64,000 bases of DNA, taken from NCBI RefSeq assembly GCF_040050925.1, contig NZ_CP157390.1, positions 682,001 to 746,000 of the forward strand, in the 5' to 3' direction. The notes under the pieces are model-generated. The model was not told where the DNA came from. It made no database searches and was given only the letters and a program-made list of their open reading frames with translations. The stretch comes from Leifsonia sp. NPDC080035. Lineage in GTDB: Bacteria > Actinomycetota > Actinomycetes > Actinomycetales > Microbacteriaceae. A program made the position numbers and the translations under genes. This document shows positions 32,052 to 41,015 of this stretch, piece after piece. Every line of letters starts with the position of its first letter. Positions within the stretch are counted from its first letter, which is position 1.

Positions 32052-33872
32052 TCACCTCGGCTGACCGTCGCCGGAGGAGCCGGCGAGCGCGGCGTCCCGC
32101 GCGCGGTCGATGAAACCAGGCAGCGCCGAGCTCTGGACGCGTCCAGTCGACGTGCTGTCGGTCTCCCACCGGTCCCAGCGGCTGAACGGCGTTCCGCCAT
32201 CCACGACCTCGCGCGCCGCGAGAATGTCGTCCCAGGAGCCGTCCGAGACCAGCGCGGCTGCGAGGTCCGGGTCGGGCGAGTAACGCTCGTCGTCCGCGTC
32301 CGCCAGGTATGCAAGCCATCCGGAGAGGACCAGGAGACCGGCCCGGACCTCGGAGCGAGCGGGACCGTCCGGTTCCAACTCGAAGAGCCGCCGGAGCGCG
32401 TCCGCCGCGAGTTTCGCGATCTCCGGCCTCCGTGCGTCGAGGGCGAGCTTGACCAGCTCGACCATCGCCCAGGTGCCGCGCGACCGCAAGGCGTGAGTCT
32501 CGCTCGCCGAGGGGTCCGAGTACAGGGTCAGGTTCTGAACGCACGCGACGATGCGAACGGGGAGCGCATCGAACTCCGGGCCGCCCCGGCTCAGGATGTC
32601 CTGCCACTGCCGCGTGAAGCTCCGAAGGCATTCATCGATGTATCCGCCGGACCCCGTCGCCGCCGCTTCAAGGGTTCGGGTCGTGGTCGCCGTGACGAAG
32701 ACCTCTGCCACCTGCGGCGAGAGCAGGACATCCTGCTCCACCTCGACGATGCTCTGGAGAAGCCCGCTCCCCCGCGTCAGGGACGTCCCTTCGGCCGCGT
32801 CCGCCCGATCGAGCCCGGCCATCCACACGCCTTGCGCGATGTGTCCGAGAAGTTCCAGAGCCCGTTCAGCAGTCGCCAGGGCACCGGATCGGAGACTGGT
32901 GCCGATGGCATCCGTGAGGGTGGCGATCTCGTGCTCTGTCTCCTCGTACGCGGTGGCCGCTTCCGGCGGCTCCAGCTCGATGCTCGACTGGAGGAGCTCG
33001 ACCGCCCGCACCGCCGCGGCATCGTCGAGCCGGTTCGACGTGACGATCCGGAATGCGGTGGCCCCGAGGCGGGTGCGGTCCCCAGGACGGACATCGAGCA
33101 CGATCTGCGGCGGGTCGTCACCTCCCGAGAGAGCGGGATCCGACCGATCGCGTTCGGTCTCCGACGAATCCAGCGACGCGATCGCCTGGCGCACAGCATC
33201 GGGATCGATGGCTCGGATGACCCGCCCGGCCTGGGGCACCGGGACATACAACGTGGAGATGGAGCGAGTGGAGGTGCGCGACGAGTCGGACGTCAGGAGT
33301 TCCTCGAGGCCGGTCCTCGCGTCGGAGTACCGGCGCGCCACCCGGTCGAGTCGATCGGACAGCGTCTCGATCAGCGAGGAGCGCACGACCTCGTCCAGGC
33401 GGGACGGATGCCCGAAGAGGTGCGCGAGCCTGGACGTCGACACCATCAGCAGGACGGCGGTCGCCGCGAGCCACGCGAACGCGATCACGACTCCCGTCGC
33501 GCTCTGCAGCCAGATGGATTCGAGTGCCATGACCGCGTTCCCCGCGAGTCCCGCAGTCACGAACCAGCTTGCGCCGATGTACGCCAGGACGCGCTTGCGG
33601 GACGTTCCGATCGCGAGGGGAGCTTCGGCGAACAACTGTGCGGCGATCGTCAGCCCGGCGAAGCCCACGGACAGGAACGTCGTCTGCACCTGCCAGATCG
33701 CCGCATCGGAGCCCGCGACCGGCGACAGGTAGCGGTGCACCCAAGCCGCATCGCCGGCGGAGTGGAAGACGATCAGGAGCACCACGCTGAGGAGCAGCGC
33801 GCAGGCCACGATAGTGACCTCGCGCCACCACGCACCTCCCGGTGCGTCTGCCACGCCACGCTTCCCGCGCAT
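32052..33872 (-). CDS. Membrane protein with large soluble domain, function unknown
   Basis: This 606-residue protein has about four membrane helices in its first 150 residues (VTIVACALLLSVVLLIVF, TFLSVGFAGLTIAAQLF, VLAYIGASWFVTAGLAG, GVVIAFAWLAATAVLLM). An approximately 450-residue helical cytoplasmic part follows. The latter has repeated helices (RAVELLQSSIELEP, TAERALELLGHIAQG, VELVKLALDARRPEIAKLAADALRRLFEL) that look like an alpha-solenoid. I do not recognise the family. The ATG has TAGTGT six bases upstream, so it is probably leaderless. It stands alone. Confidence 0.7.
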   Translation of the reverse strand: MRGKRGVADAPGGAWWREVTIVACALLLSVVLLIVFHSAGDAAWVHRYLSPVAGSDAAIWQVQTTFLSVGFAGLTIAAQLFAEAPLAIGTSRKRVLAYIGASWFVTAGLAGNAVMALESIWLQSATGVVIAFAWLAATAVLLMVSTSRLAHLFGHPSRLDEVVRSSLIETLSDRLDRVARRYSDARTGLEELLTSDSSRTSTRSISTLYVPVPQAGRVIRAIDPDAVRQAIASLDSSETERDRSDPALSGGDDPPQIVLDVRPGDRTRLGATAFRIVTSNRLDDAAAVRAVELLQSSIELEPPEAATAYEETEHEIATLTDAIGTSLRSGALATAERALELLGHIAQGVWMAGLDRADAAEGTSLTRGSGLLQSIVEVEQDVLLSPQVAEVFVTATTTRTLEAAATGSGGYIDECLRSFTRQWQDILSRGGPEFDALPVRIVACVQNLTLYSDPSASETHALRSRGTWAMVELVKLALDARRPEIAKLAADALRRLFELEPDGPARSEVRAGLLVLSGWLAYLADADDERYSPDPDLAAALVSDGSWDDILAAREVVDGGTPFSRWDRWETDSTSTGRVQSSALPGFIDRARDAALAGSSGDGQPR

Positions 33873-34026
33873 GACGCGACACTACTCACATGCGGGCGGC
33901 TGAGAAGTCCGTGCTCGCCGATATGCACCCGGCGCTCCGCAATCCGCGCACCCCCTTATGCCCGTTCCGATTCCGCGTAACCTGACCGGCATCACGTAAG
34001 CATCCGGACCGATCGAGGAGGACATC

Positions 34027-34248
34027 ATGGCTATCGACGACAAGGCGGAGGCGAAGGGCGACAAGCTGAAGGGCAAGGTCGACGAGGTCATCGGCAAGGT
34101 CACCGACGACGAGTCGCGCGTGCTGAAGGGGAAGGCGGAGCAGGCGGAGGGAAGCATCAAGGACACCGTCGCCGACGCGAAAGCACACCTGAAGGACACC
34201 GCCGACAAGGCGCACGACGACCGACGTGACGACACGAACACTCCCTAG
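34027..34248 (+). CDS. CsbD-family stress protein
   Basis: The 73-residue hydrophilic protein matches CsbD closely: AKGDKLKGKVDEVIGKVTDDESRVLKGKAEQAEG, with repeated KGK/AEQAEG helices. CsbD proteins are abundant under general stress in Gram-positive bacteria and have no known biochemical activity. GAGGAGGA precedes the ATG and a strong hairpin terminator follows, so it is monocistronic. Confidence 0.93.
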   Translation: MAIDDKAEAKGDKLKGKVDEVIGKVTDDESRVLKGKAEQAEGSIKDTVADAKAHLKDTADKAHDDRRDDTNTP

Positions 34249-34290
34249 GACCGCGCGTCGCCCTTCTCGTGGGCGACGGCGCGAACGTCG

Positions 34291-34332
34291 AAACCCCCGC
34301 ATCCCGTGTGAACATCGGGATCGCGGGGGTTT
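34291..34332 (+). terminator. Intrinsic terminator after the csbD-type gene
   Basis: AAACCCCCG...TCCCG (34291-34306) pairs with CGGGA...CGGGGGTTT (34316-34332), leaving a small internal loop, and ends in a short T run. It lies about 40 bp past the CsbD stop. Confidence 0.8.
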
Positions 34333-34424
34333 GCCATGCCGGAACTCAGAGCGGGCGGGACCAGGCGGCTGCCCGGGCGGCTGACCGGACTCGAATCTTC
34401 CCTGGGCTCGCGATCATCCGCGGG

Positions 34425-34453
34425 TTGTCGACAATCGACATTCGGGATACGAT
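34425..34453 (+). promoter_or_regulatory. GntR-type operator and promoter of the sugar porter
   Basis: TTGTCGACAATCGACA (34425-34440) contains the -35 box TTGTCG. After 17 bp comes TACGAT (34448-34453). The motif recurs at three other places around the GntR gene, each inside a promoter. Confidence 0.8.
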
Positions 34454-34477
34454 GCAGTTCTTCACAAGGGAGTTCAC

Positions 34478-35953
34478 GTGTCTGTCACCACCGCGCCGCA
34501 GGCGAGACTTCGGGGCCATTCCCAGGTCATCCTCTTCTCCGTCGTCGCCGCGATCGGCGGCTTCCTGTTCGGGTTCGACACGGCCATCATCAACGGTGCC
34601 GTCGATCCGATCGAGAAGAGCTTCCATCTCACCTCGGTGGGCATCGGCGTCGTCGTTTCCATCACCCTCTTCGGGGCCGCACTGGGCGCGTTCTCCACCG
34701 GATGGCTCGCGGACCGGATCGGCCGGCCCCGCGTCATGCTGATCGCCGCGGCCGTCTTCGCGGCGTCCGCGGTGGGATGCGGCCTCTCCACCGGATTGTG
34801 GGACCTGAGCTTCTGGCGCCTCCTCATCGGCGTCTCGGTCGGGGCCGTCACGGTGATCGGGCCGCTGTACATCTCGGAGATCGCGCCGGCGGCCATCCGG
34901 GGACGGCTCTCGTCCCTCCAGCAGATGGCGATCGTCCTGGGAATCTTCGCCGCGCTGCTCTCCGATGCATCGATCGCGGCCGCCCTCTCGGGAGCCGATG
35001 CGCTCCACTTCCTCGGGCTGCCGGCCTGGAGGTGGATGTTCATCGCGGGCGTCGTGCCCGCCGTCATCTACGGCTTCGCCTCCTTCCTGGTGCCGGAGTC
35101 CCCGCGCTACCTGGTGGCGCGCGGACGTGACGCCGCGGCCCGGCGGGTGCTCCAGCGCCTCGAGAACGACTCGGCCGATGCGGCGGCCGCGAAGGTCCTC
35201 GAGATCCGTTCAACGCTCGACTCTGCGGCGCGGCCGCGATTCTCCGACCTCCTCTCCCGGCGGACCGGGTTCCTGCCGATCGTGTGGATCGGTATCGCGC
35301 TGGCGGCGCTGCAGTCGCTCGTCGGCATCGACGTGATCTTCTACTACTCGACCTCGCTGTGGCAGTCCGTCGGCTTCTCGGAGTCCGCCTCCTTCGGTCT
35401 TTCCGTCTTCAGCTCGATCGTGAACGTCGTCGCGACGGTCGTCGCCATCCTCCTCATCGACCGCATCGGCCGCCGCCGCCTCCTCCTCATCGGGTCCGCC
35501 GGGATGTTCGTCAGCCTCGTCGTCGTCGCCGTCGGCTTCTCCACGGCCACGACGGTCGACGGCGCCGTGGTGCTCGGAGGCGCCTGGGGCGTGCTCACCC
35601 TCGTCGGCGCGAACGTGTTCGTCGTCGCCTTCGCGATCTCGTGGGGACCCGTCGTGTGGGTACTCCTCGGCGAGATGTTCCCCAACCGGATCCGCGGCGT
35701 CGCCCTCTCCGTCGCCGCCACCGCCAACTGGACGTGCGAGGTCATCCTCAACCTGACGTTTCCGACGCTGCGTGACATCTCGCTCTCCGGGAGCTACGCC
35801 ATCTATGCACTGATGGCGCTCACATCATGGTTCGTCGTCTACTTCGGCGTCCGGGAGACTCGCGCTCGCGAACTGGAGGACATGACGGCGAGCGTGAACG
35901 CGTCGGCGGTCCGCTCGCGACGGCGCCTCACGCGCCGGTCGGCGGCTCGCTGA
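34478..35953 (+). CDS. MFS sugar porter (sugar:H+ symporter)
   Basis: This 491-residue, 12-helix protein carries the sugar-porter signatures: GFLFGFDTAIINGA in TM1, DRIGRPRVM after TM2, PESPRYLVARG at the end of TM6, QSLVGIDVIFYYST in TM7 and DRIGRRRLL in the second half. Such carriers import hexoses, pentoses or related compounds with protons. AAGGGAG precedes the GTG. Its promoter carries the same operator as the sugar-acid genes, so it belongs to that regulon. Its 3' end overlaps the converging regulator gene by 26 bp. Confidence 0.92.
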   Translation: MSVTTAPQARLRGHSQVILFSVVAAIGGFLFGFDTAIINGAVDPIEKSFHLTSVGIGVVVSITLFGAALGAFSTGWLADRIGRPRVMLIAAAVFAASAVGCGLSTGLWDLSFWRLLIGVSVGAVTVIGPLYISEIAPAAIRGRLSSLQQMAIVLGIFAALLSDASIAAALSGADALHFLGLPAWRWMFIAGVVPAVIYGFASFLVPESPRYLVARGRDAAARRVLQRLENDSADAAAAKVLEIRSTLDSAARPRFSDLLSRRTGFLPIVWIGIALAALQSLVGIDVIFYYSTSLWQSVGFSESASFGLSVFSSIVNVVATVVAILLIDRIGRRRLLLIGSAGMFVSLVVVAVGFSTATTVDGAVVLGGAWGVLTLVGANVFVVAFAISWGPVVWVLLGEMFPNRIRGVALSVAATANWTCEVILNLTFPTLRDISLSGSYAIYALMALTSWFVVYFGVRETRARELEDMTASVNASAVRSRRRLTRRSAAR

Positions 35954-36590
35954 AGTGGGTGCGGATATGGTCCTCGACCGCCGTCGTGGCGCGGCCGGCG
36001 TCGCCGCTCCTCAGCACGTCGATGAGTTCGCGATGCTGAGCGGCGACATCCGACGGGTTGCCGTAGTAGGACGCGTCCCGACGGAAGTACGCGCGCACGC
36101 GGGGCTGGACGGAACGCCAGATCTGCAGGCAGTGCTGCTGACCGGAGAAGAGGACGACGGCTTCGTGGAAACGCACGTCCTCGTCGGCGATCTCGCCGAG
36201 GTCACCCCGTGCCGCGGCTCCCTCCATGCTCTCGACGATCCCCTCGAGAACCCTGAAGTCGTCCTCGCCCATCCGGTCCATGGCCTTGCGGAAGGCGAAC
36301 TGCTCCAGAGCGATCCGCACGGGGACGAGGACGTTCTCGATCTCCTCCTGGCTGACGCCGAGGACCTCGGTCCCGCGATACGGGTAGGAGACGATGAGCC
36401 CCTCCTGCTCGAGCTGGCGCAGCGCCTCGCGCACGGGCGCCCTGCTCGTGCCGAGCTGGTGTGCGATGTCCAGCTCCACGAGCTTGTAACCCGGCGCGAG
36501 CTCACCGGACGTGATGGCCTCCCGAAGGACACCTGCCACGCCCTCGCGGCGGGACGTGGACGGAAGGGCACGAAGCGGCAACGTTGGCAT
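35928..36590 (-). CDS. GntR/FadR-family (FCD) repressor of the sugar-acid regulon
   Basis: The 220-residue protein has a GntR winged helix (LREAITSGELAPGYKLVELDIAHQLGTSRAPVREALRQLEQEGLI) and an FCD sensor. The metal ligands of the sensor are expected in EDVRFHEAV, AAQHRELIDVL and AVEDHIRTHF. FCD regulators bind carboxylic acids such as galactonate or glucuronate. TAAGCT lies six bases before the ATG and the shared operator sits just upstream, so it is autoregulated. The TTGTCGACAATCGAC sites in four nearby promoters are its likely targets. Confidence 0.93.
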   Translation of the reverse strand: MPTLPLRALPSTSRREGVAGVLREAITSGELAPGYKLVELDIAHQLGTSRAPVREALRQLEQEGLIVSYPYRGTEVLGVSQEEIENVLVPVRIALEQFAFRKAMDRMGEDDFRVLEGIVESMEGAAARGDLGEIADEDVRFHEAVVLFSGQQHCLQIWRSVQPRVRAYFRRDASYYGNPSDVAAQHRELIDVLRSGDAGRATTAVEDHIRTHFSEPPTGA

Positions 36591-36596
36591 CTCCCC

Positions 36597-36629
36597 AGCT
36601 TAGCCGTTGTTTATTGTCGACAGTCGACG
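36597..36629. promoter_or_regulatory. Shared operator between the GntR gene and the dehydratase operon
   Basis: TTGTCGACAGTCGACG (36614-36629) lies between divergent genes. On the plus strand TTGTTT (36607-36612) precedes an 18-bp spacer that begins ATTGTCGACA, the layout also seen at the ABC and epimerase promoters, although the -10 (ATGAAA) is weak. On the minus strand TAAGCT (36602-36597) is the leaderless -10 box of the regulator. Confidence 0.72.
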
Positions 36630-36652
36630 AATGAAAAGGAACGAGAGAAGCA

Positions 36653-37792
36653 GTGAAGATCACCAGAATTGAAACGTGCGGGCTCCGCGGGGCAACCCCC
36701 GAGGGCGGCTGGTCGAACGAGTTGCGGCCGGACGACGTGGTCCACACGCTCGTCGCGGTGCACACCGACGCCGGGGTGGTCGGGATCGGAAGCGCGTTCA
36801 CCACCCAGCACCTCGTCGACGCCGCCCTCGAGGTCCTGTCGCCGCTGCTCATCGGGGAGGAAGCCCTCGACGTCGAGCGCCTGACCGAGACACTCCATCA
36901 GAGCGCGTTCTGGATGGGCAGAGGCGGAAGCCTCACGCACGCCACGAGCGCCGTCGACATCGCCCTCTGGGATGTCGTCGGGCAGGCCCTCGGGCAGCCG
37001 GTCGGCCGTCTCCTCGGCGGCCGTCATCGCGAACGCGTGCGACCGTACGCGTCACTTCTCATGGACGAGCCCGAGGTTCTCCGCGACAACCTGGTCGAGA
37101 TGGTCGATGCCGGATTCGAGGCCTTCAAGATCGGCTGGTGGAAGTTCGGTCGGGTGGACGCAGCGACCGACGAGCGCACCGTCGCGGCCGCACGGCAGGC
37201 GGTCGGCGACCGGCTGCTCGCCGTCGACGCGGGCGGCTCGGAGGCGTTCTTCCCCGGGACGCTGGCCTGGGCGAAGCGGACGGCCGAGATGCTGAAGGAC
37301 TACGACGTCGCGTGGTTCGAGGAGGCGCTCGCCCCGGACGACATCGACGGGTTCGTGGAGCTGCGCGCATCCTCCCCCGTCCCGATCAGCGGCGGCGAGG
37401 TGCTCACACGGCGACAGAGCTTCCTGCCATACCTGGAGCGGCGGGCGTTCGACATCGTCCAGCCGGACACGACGAAGGGCGGCGGCCTCAGCGAGTCCCG
37501 GCGGATCGGATGGATGGCCGCCGACCACGGTATCCGCCTCGTTCCGCACGGGTGGAACACGGGCGTCGGCCTCGCGGCCGACCTGCAGCTCGCCTCCGCG
37601 CTTCCCGGCACGGACCTCGTCGAGTACAAGACGGGGTCGGCGTACGTCGACGACCTCGTGAGCGGCGGCTGGCGGCTCGACGAGGACGGCACCCTCGCCA
37701 TCCCGTCGGCACCCGGCCTCGGCATCGCCCTCGATGTCGACGCGCTCGGCCGCTATGGCACGAACCCGCGCTTCGCGGACGTCGGCCGATGA
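36653..37792 (+). CDS. Enolase-superfamily sugar-acid dehydratase/cycloisomerase
   Basis: This 379-residue protein belongs to the mandelate racemase/muconate lactonising subgroup. It has Lys159 and Lys164 (AFKIGWWKFG), metal ligands Asp192 (LAVDAGG), Glu223 or Glu224 (AWFEEALAP) and Glu249 (SGGEV), and His299 (VPHGWNTG). Members dehydrate galactonate, rhamnonate or similar acids, or open galactarolactone; I cannot tell which. The GTG start has GAGAGAAG upstream. ATGA overlaps couple it to a KDPG aldolase and then a PfkB kinase, which supports production of a 2-keto-3-deoxy sugar acid. Confidence 0.9.
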   Translation: MKITRIETCGLRGATPEGGWSNELRPDDVVHTLVAVHTDAGVVGIGSAFTTQHLVDAALEVLSPLLIGEEALDVERLTETLHQSAFWMGRGGSLTHATSAVDIALWDVVGQALGQPVGRLLGGRHRERVRPYASLLMDEPEVLRDNLVEMVDAGFEAFKIGWWKFGRVDAATDERTVAAARQAVGDRLLAVDAGGSEAFFPGTLAWAKRTAEMLKDYDVAWFEEALAPDDIDGFVELRASSPVPISGGEVLTRRQSFLPYLERRAFDIVQPDTTKGGGLSESRRIGWMAADHGIRLVPHGWNTGVGLAADLQLASALPGTDLVEYKTGSAYVDDLVSGGWRLDEDGTLAIPSAPGLGIALDVDALGRYGTNPRFADVGR

Positions 37793-38418
37793 GCAGGGGA
37801 GCGTCCGCCCGGCGCATCATCGCCGTGCTCCGCGCCGACCACGCCGCGGCCTACCGGCCCGTCGTCCGGACGCTCGTCGAGTGCGGCGTCCACGAGATCG
37901 AGTTGACGCTCACCACGCCCGACACGCTGCGCCACGTCCGCGGCCTCATCGAGGAGTTCGGCCAGGACGCCTCCATCGGCGTCGGGACGGTCACCGACGA
38001 GGAGCTCGCGCGTCGGGCGCTCGACGCGGGCGCGCAGTTCCTCGTCACGCCGGGGCTCGTCGCGGGCGTGCCTGCGTTGGCGTCGCGGCTCGGTGTGCCC
38101 ACGATCATGGGAGCGCTGACGCCGACGGAGGTCGTGGCGGCCATGGAGGCCGGCGCGGACGCGGTGAAGATCTTCCCCGCGTCCGCGGTCGGCCCGGGGT
38201 ACCTCCGCCAGCTGCGCGGCCCGTTCCCGTCGCTGGTCGCCATCCCCTCCGGCGGCGTCGAGATCGAGGATGCGGACGGATGGTTCGCCGCCGGCGCGGC
38301 CGCCGTCTCGATGGGCGGTCCGCTGATCGGCGACGCGCTCGCCGGCGGATCGCTCTCCGGGCTCCGCGAGCGCGCAGCGCTGCTGGTCGCGCCGGCCGTC
38401 CGGGGCGACGACCGATGA
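37789..38418 (+). CDS. 2-keto-3-deoxy-6-phospho-sugar-acid aldolase (KDPG/KHG type)
   Basis: This 209-residue class I aldolase of the KDPG/KHG family has IAVLRAD at the start (Arg binding phosphate), HEIELTLTTP with the catalytic Glu, GVGTVT, and the Schiff-base Lys127 in AVKIFPAS. It splits KDPG or KDPGal to pyruvate and glyceraldehyde-3-phosphate. It overlaps both neighbours by four bases (ATGA), so stoichiometric co-expression with the dehydratase and the kinase is expected. Confidence 0.93.
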   Translation: MSRGASARRIIAVLRADHAAAYRPVVRTLVECGVHEIELTLTTPDTLRHVRGLIEEFGQDASIGVGTVTDEELARRALDAGAQFLVTPGLVAGVPALASRLGVPTIMGALTPTEVVAAMEAGADAVKIFPASAVGPGYLRQLRGPFPSLVAIPSGGVEIEDADGWFAAGAAAVSMGGPLIGDALAGGSLSGLRERAALLVAPAVRGDDR

Positions 38419-39377
38419 CGGCTCCCCGCGCCCGCGTGCTCGTCGTCGGCGAGACCATGGGGCTGTTCAGCACCGGCGCCCGCCTCCGCGCGGGAGGCCC
38501 GGTCCGCTTCTCCGTCGGCGGTGCGGAGACCAACACCGCCATCGGGCTCTGCCGCCAGGGGATCCCCGTCCGCTGGCTGACCCGGCTCGGCGACGACAGC
38601 GCGGGCGAGTCTGTCCTCGCTGCGATCCGCTCCGAGGATGTCGAGGTCGTTGCGGCCATCGACCGGGATCGGCCCACCGGCCTCATGGTGAAGGAGGCCC
38701 GGCCGGGCGGCCTGACCCGGGTCTCCTACTACCGCTCGGGCAGCGCCGCGTCCGCGCTGAGCGCCGCGGACGTGCGGCCGGCCCTCCTCGACGGGGTCGA
38801 GCTGCTGCACCTCACGGGGATCACCCCCGCGCTGTCGGAGTCCGCGGCCTCCGCCGTGATCGAGGCCGCCCGGCTCGCCCGGGGGCGCGACATCCGGGTC
38901 AGCCTCGACATCAATTACCGCTCATCGCTGTGGTCCAGGGAGGAGGCGGGCGAGCGGCTCGCCCGAATGGCCACCCTGGCGGATGTCGTGTTCGGCGATC
39001 GCCGGGAGCTCGAGCTCCTGCTCGGCGCGGCCGCGCCGACGGCCTCCGACGAGAGCCTGTTGGACGCCGTCGCCGGCATCGGACCGGGCGAGGTCGTGCT
39101 CAAGCGGGGCGAGCGTGGCGCCACGGCACGTGCACACGGGCGTGTTCACGACCAGGCTGCCTTCCCGGTCGCGGCCGTGGACACGGTCGGGGCCGGCGAC
39201 GCCTTCGTGGCAGGGTACCTCGCCGGCCTCCTCGACGCTCAGCCGCTCGGCGAACGACTGCGACGCGCGTGCGCGTGCGGAGCGCTGGCGTGCCTGAGCG
39301 AGGGCGACTGGGAGGGCTCCCCCACCGCCGCGGAGCTCGCCGCCTTCCTCGACGGCGGCGACCCCGTCCTCCGCTGA
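38415..39377 (+). CDS. PfkB-family 2-keto-3-deoxy-sugar-acid kinase
   Basis: This 320-residue carbohydrate kinase has the N-terminal GGAETNTAIGL motif and the C-terminal DTVGAGDAFVAGYLAG signature with catalytic Asp262. RVSYYRSGSAAS resembles the KDG kinases, which bind the keto-acid in this region. It phosphorylates KDG or a stereoisomer before cleavage by the co-encoded aldolase. It starts at ATG 38415, overlapping the aldolase stop. Confidence 0.9.
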   Translation: MTAPRARVLVVGETMGLFSTGARLRAGGPVRFSVGGAETNTAIGLCRQGIPVRWLTRLGDDSAGESVLAAIRSEDVEVVAAIDRDRPTGLMVKEARPGGLTRVSYYRSGSAASALSAADVRPALLDGVELLHLTGITPALSESAASAVIEAARLARGRDIRVSLDINYRSSLWSREEAGERLARMATLADVVFGDRRELELLLGAAAPTASDESLLDAVAGIGPGEVVLKRGERGATARAHGRVHDQAAFPVAAVDTVGAGDAFVAGYLAGLLDAQPLGERLRRACACGALACLSEGDWEGSPTAAELAAFLDGGDPVLR

Positions 39378-39416
39378 GCCGCCTCCGGCCGTCCCGGCGG
39401 CCTCGACGGAGCCGCG

Positions 39417-41015
39417 TCAGCCGGCTCGGCGGAGGTGCCGGCCGGGACGCGCGCCCGTGTGCGACGCGTCGCGCACCACGCGGACGCCGTTGACCCAGAC
39501 GTCCCTGGCGGCATCGGCGTAGCCGCGCGGCACGACGGTCGTGTCGATGATGGCCAGCCGCGCCGGATCGAACAGCACCAGATCGGCGAATGCGCCTGGC
39601 CGGACACGGCCGCGTCCCGTGAGCCCGAAGTGATCGGCGACCGCCGAGGTCATCTTACGGACCGCCTCCTCCAGGGTCAGGGTGCGGCGGCGGGCGACGT
39701 GATGCGCGAGGAAGTGGGTGTGGCCGTAGAAGAAGAGGGGATGACGCGTCCGCTCCGCGAGCGGACCGTCGGTCCGGCTGGTGTACGCATCCACGCCGAG
39801 AAGGAAGTGGTCGTGGGCGATCGCATCGCGCAGATGCTCGTCGGTGAACAGATCGCCCAGCAACTGGACGCTGCCCACCTCCTCCCCGGCGGCGGCGAGG
39901 ACCTCGAAGAAGGCTCCCCACTCATCGGTGCCGAGGCGACCCGCGATCTCCGGGAACGACAGCCCTTCGAGCTCCGGTGTCGCCGGAGCAACACCGAGGC
40001 GCACGCGCTGCCACTCGCCGCGGTGCACGAACCTCCAGTAGCGGTCGCTGTCCTCCCGCACACCGAGCTGGACGTCGGGGTCGCGCAGAAGCCGGGCAAT
40101 GCGCGCGGGCTCGTTGTCCGCCACGAAGCGGGGCAGGAGACCGACCGCGAACCCGATCCCCTGGTTATACGGTGTCATATCCGCGAGGATGTCCAGCCCG
40201 CTCGCTCGCTCGTCGACCACCCGGTCGGCCGCACGATGCCAGGCGCCCTCGTCGGCGCCCGTGTTGTGGCGGACGTTCAGATGCGACAGCTGGGCGCGCC
40301 CGGCGGCGCGCGCGATGGCGAAGAACTCGTCCACGGCCGCGTCCAGTGCGCTGTCGCGGTTGCGGATGTGGCTGGCGTAGATCCCGTCGTAGCGAGCGGC
40401 GATCCTGGCCAGCTCGGTCAGCTCGTCCGCGGTCGAGAATCGGCCGGCCCCGTATTCGAGGCCGGAGGAGAACCCGATCGCGCCCGCCTCCATCGCCTCG
40501 TGAAGCAGGTGCTCCTGCTCCGCGGCGAGGGAGTTCCGGCTCTCCTCCGACCGGCTCTCGGCGGCCTGCCGGAGGGCCGTCTGACCGACGAACCAGGACA
40601 GGTTCTGGCTGGTGCCCCGCCCGTGCACCTCCTCCAGCAGTTCGTCGAAGCTCCGCCAGGCGACGGGCTCGTCGAACCCGAACGCGCCGAGTGCGGCGGA
40701 GGCGGGGGCGATCCCCGCCTCCGCCAGCGGCGCATAGGTGACGCCGCAGTTGCCGACGACCTCGGTGGTCACGCCCTGCCGGATCGTGCTGACCGCCTCC
40801 GGGTTGCCGAGGACGGACCAGTCGCTGTGGCTGTGCGGATCGATGAGGCCGGGGGTCGCGATCAGGCCGTCGGCGTCGATGCGCTCCACGGCCGGCACGT
40901 CCTGCGCATCCCCCACCATCACGATCCTGTCCCCCTGAATGCCCAGATCCGCGGGGAACGCGGGCCTCCCGGTGCCGTCGATGATCTGCGCTCCGGTGAT
41001 CACGACGTCGAGCAT
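39417..41015 (-). CDS. N-acyl-D-amino-acid deacylase (D-aminoacylase family)
   Basis: This 532-residue amidohydrolase has DPHSHSDWS (His61, His63) as the first zinc motif, GNCGVTYAP, the YASHIRNRD and AQLSHLNVRHN segments, and PGAFADLVLFDP at the end. Family members release D-amino acids from N-acyl-D-amino acids. It is the last gene of an ABC importer operon and its ATG shares one base with the ATPase stop (TGATG). Its presence inside a sugar-acid regulon is unexpected and suggests the imported ligand contains an amide bond (inference). Confidence 0.9.
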   Translation of the reverse strand: MLDVVITGAQIIDGTGRPAFPADLGIQGDRIVMVGDAQDVPAVERIDADGLIATPGLIDPHSHSDWSVLGNPEAVSTIRQGVTTEVVGNCGVTYAPLAEAGIAPASAALGAFGFDEPVAWRSFDELLEEVHGRGTSQNLSWFVGQTALRQAAESRSEESRNSLAAEQEHLLHEAMEAGAIGFSSGLEYGAGRFSTADELTELARIAARYDGIYASHIRNRDSALDAAVDEFFAIARAAGRAQLSHLNVRHNTGADEGAWHRAADRVVDERASGLDILADMTPYNQGIGFAVGLLPRFVADNEPARIARLLRDPDVQLGVREDSDRYWRFVHRGEWQRVRLGVAPATPELEGLSFPEIAGRLGTDEWGAFFEVLAAAGEEVGSVQLLGDLFTDEHLRDAIAHDHFLLGVDAYTSRTDGPLAERTRHPLFFYGHTHFLAHHVARRRTLTLEEAVRKMTSAVADHFGLTGRGRVRPGAFADLVLFDPARLAIIDTTVVPRGYADAARDVWVNGVRVVRDASHTGARPGRHLRRAG

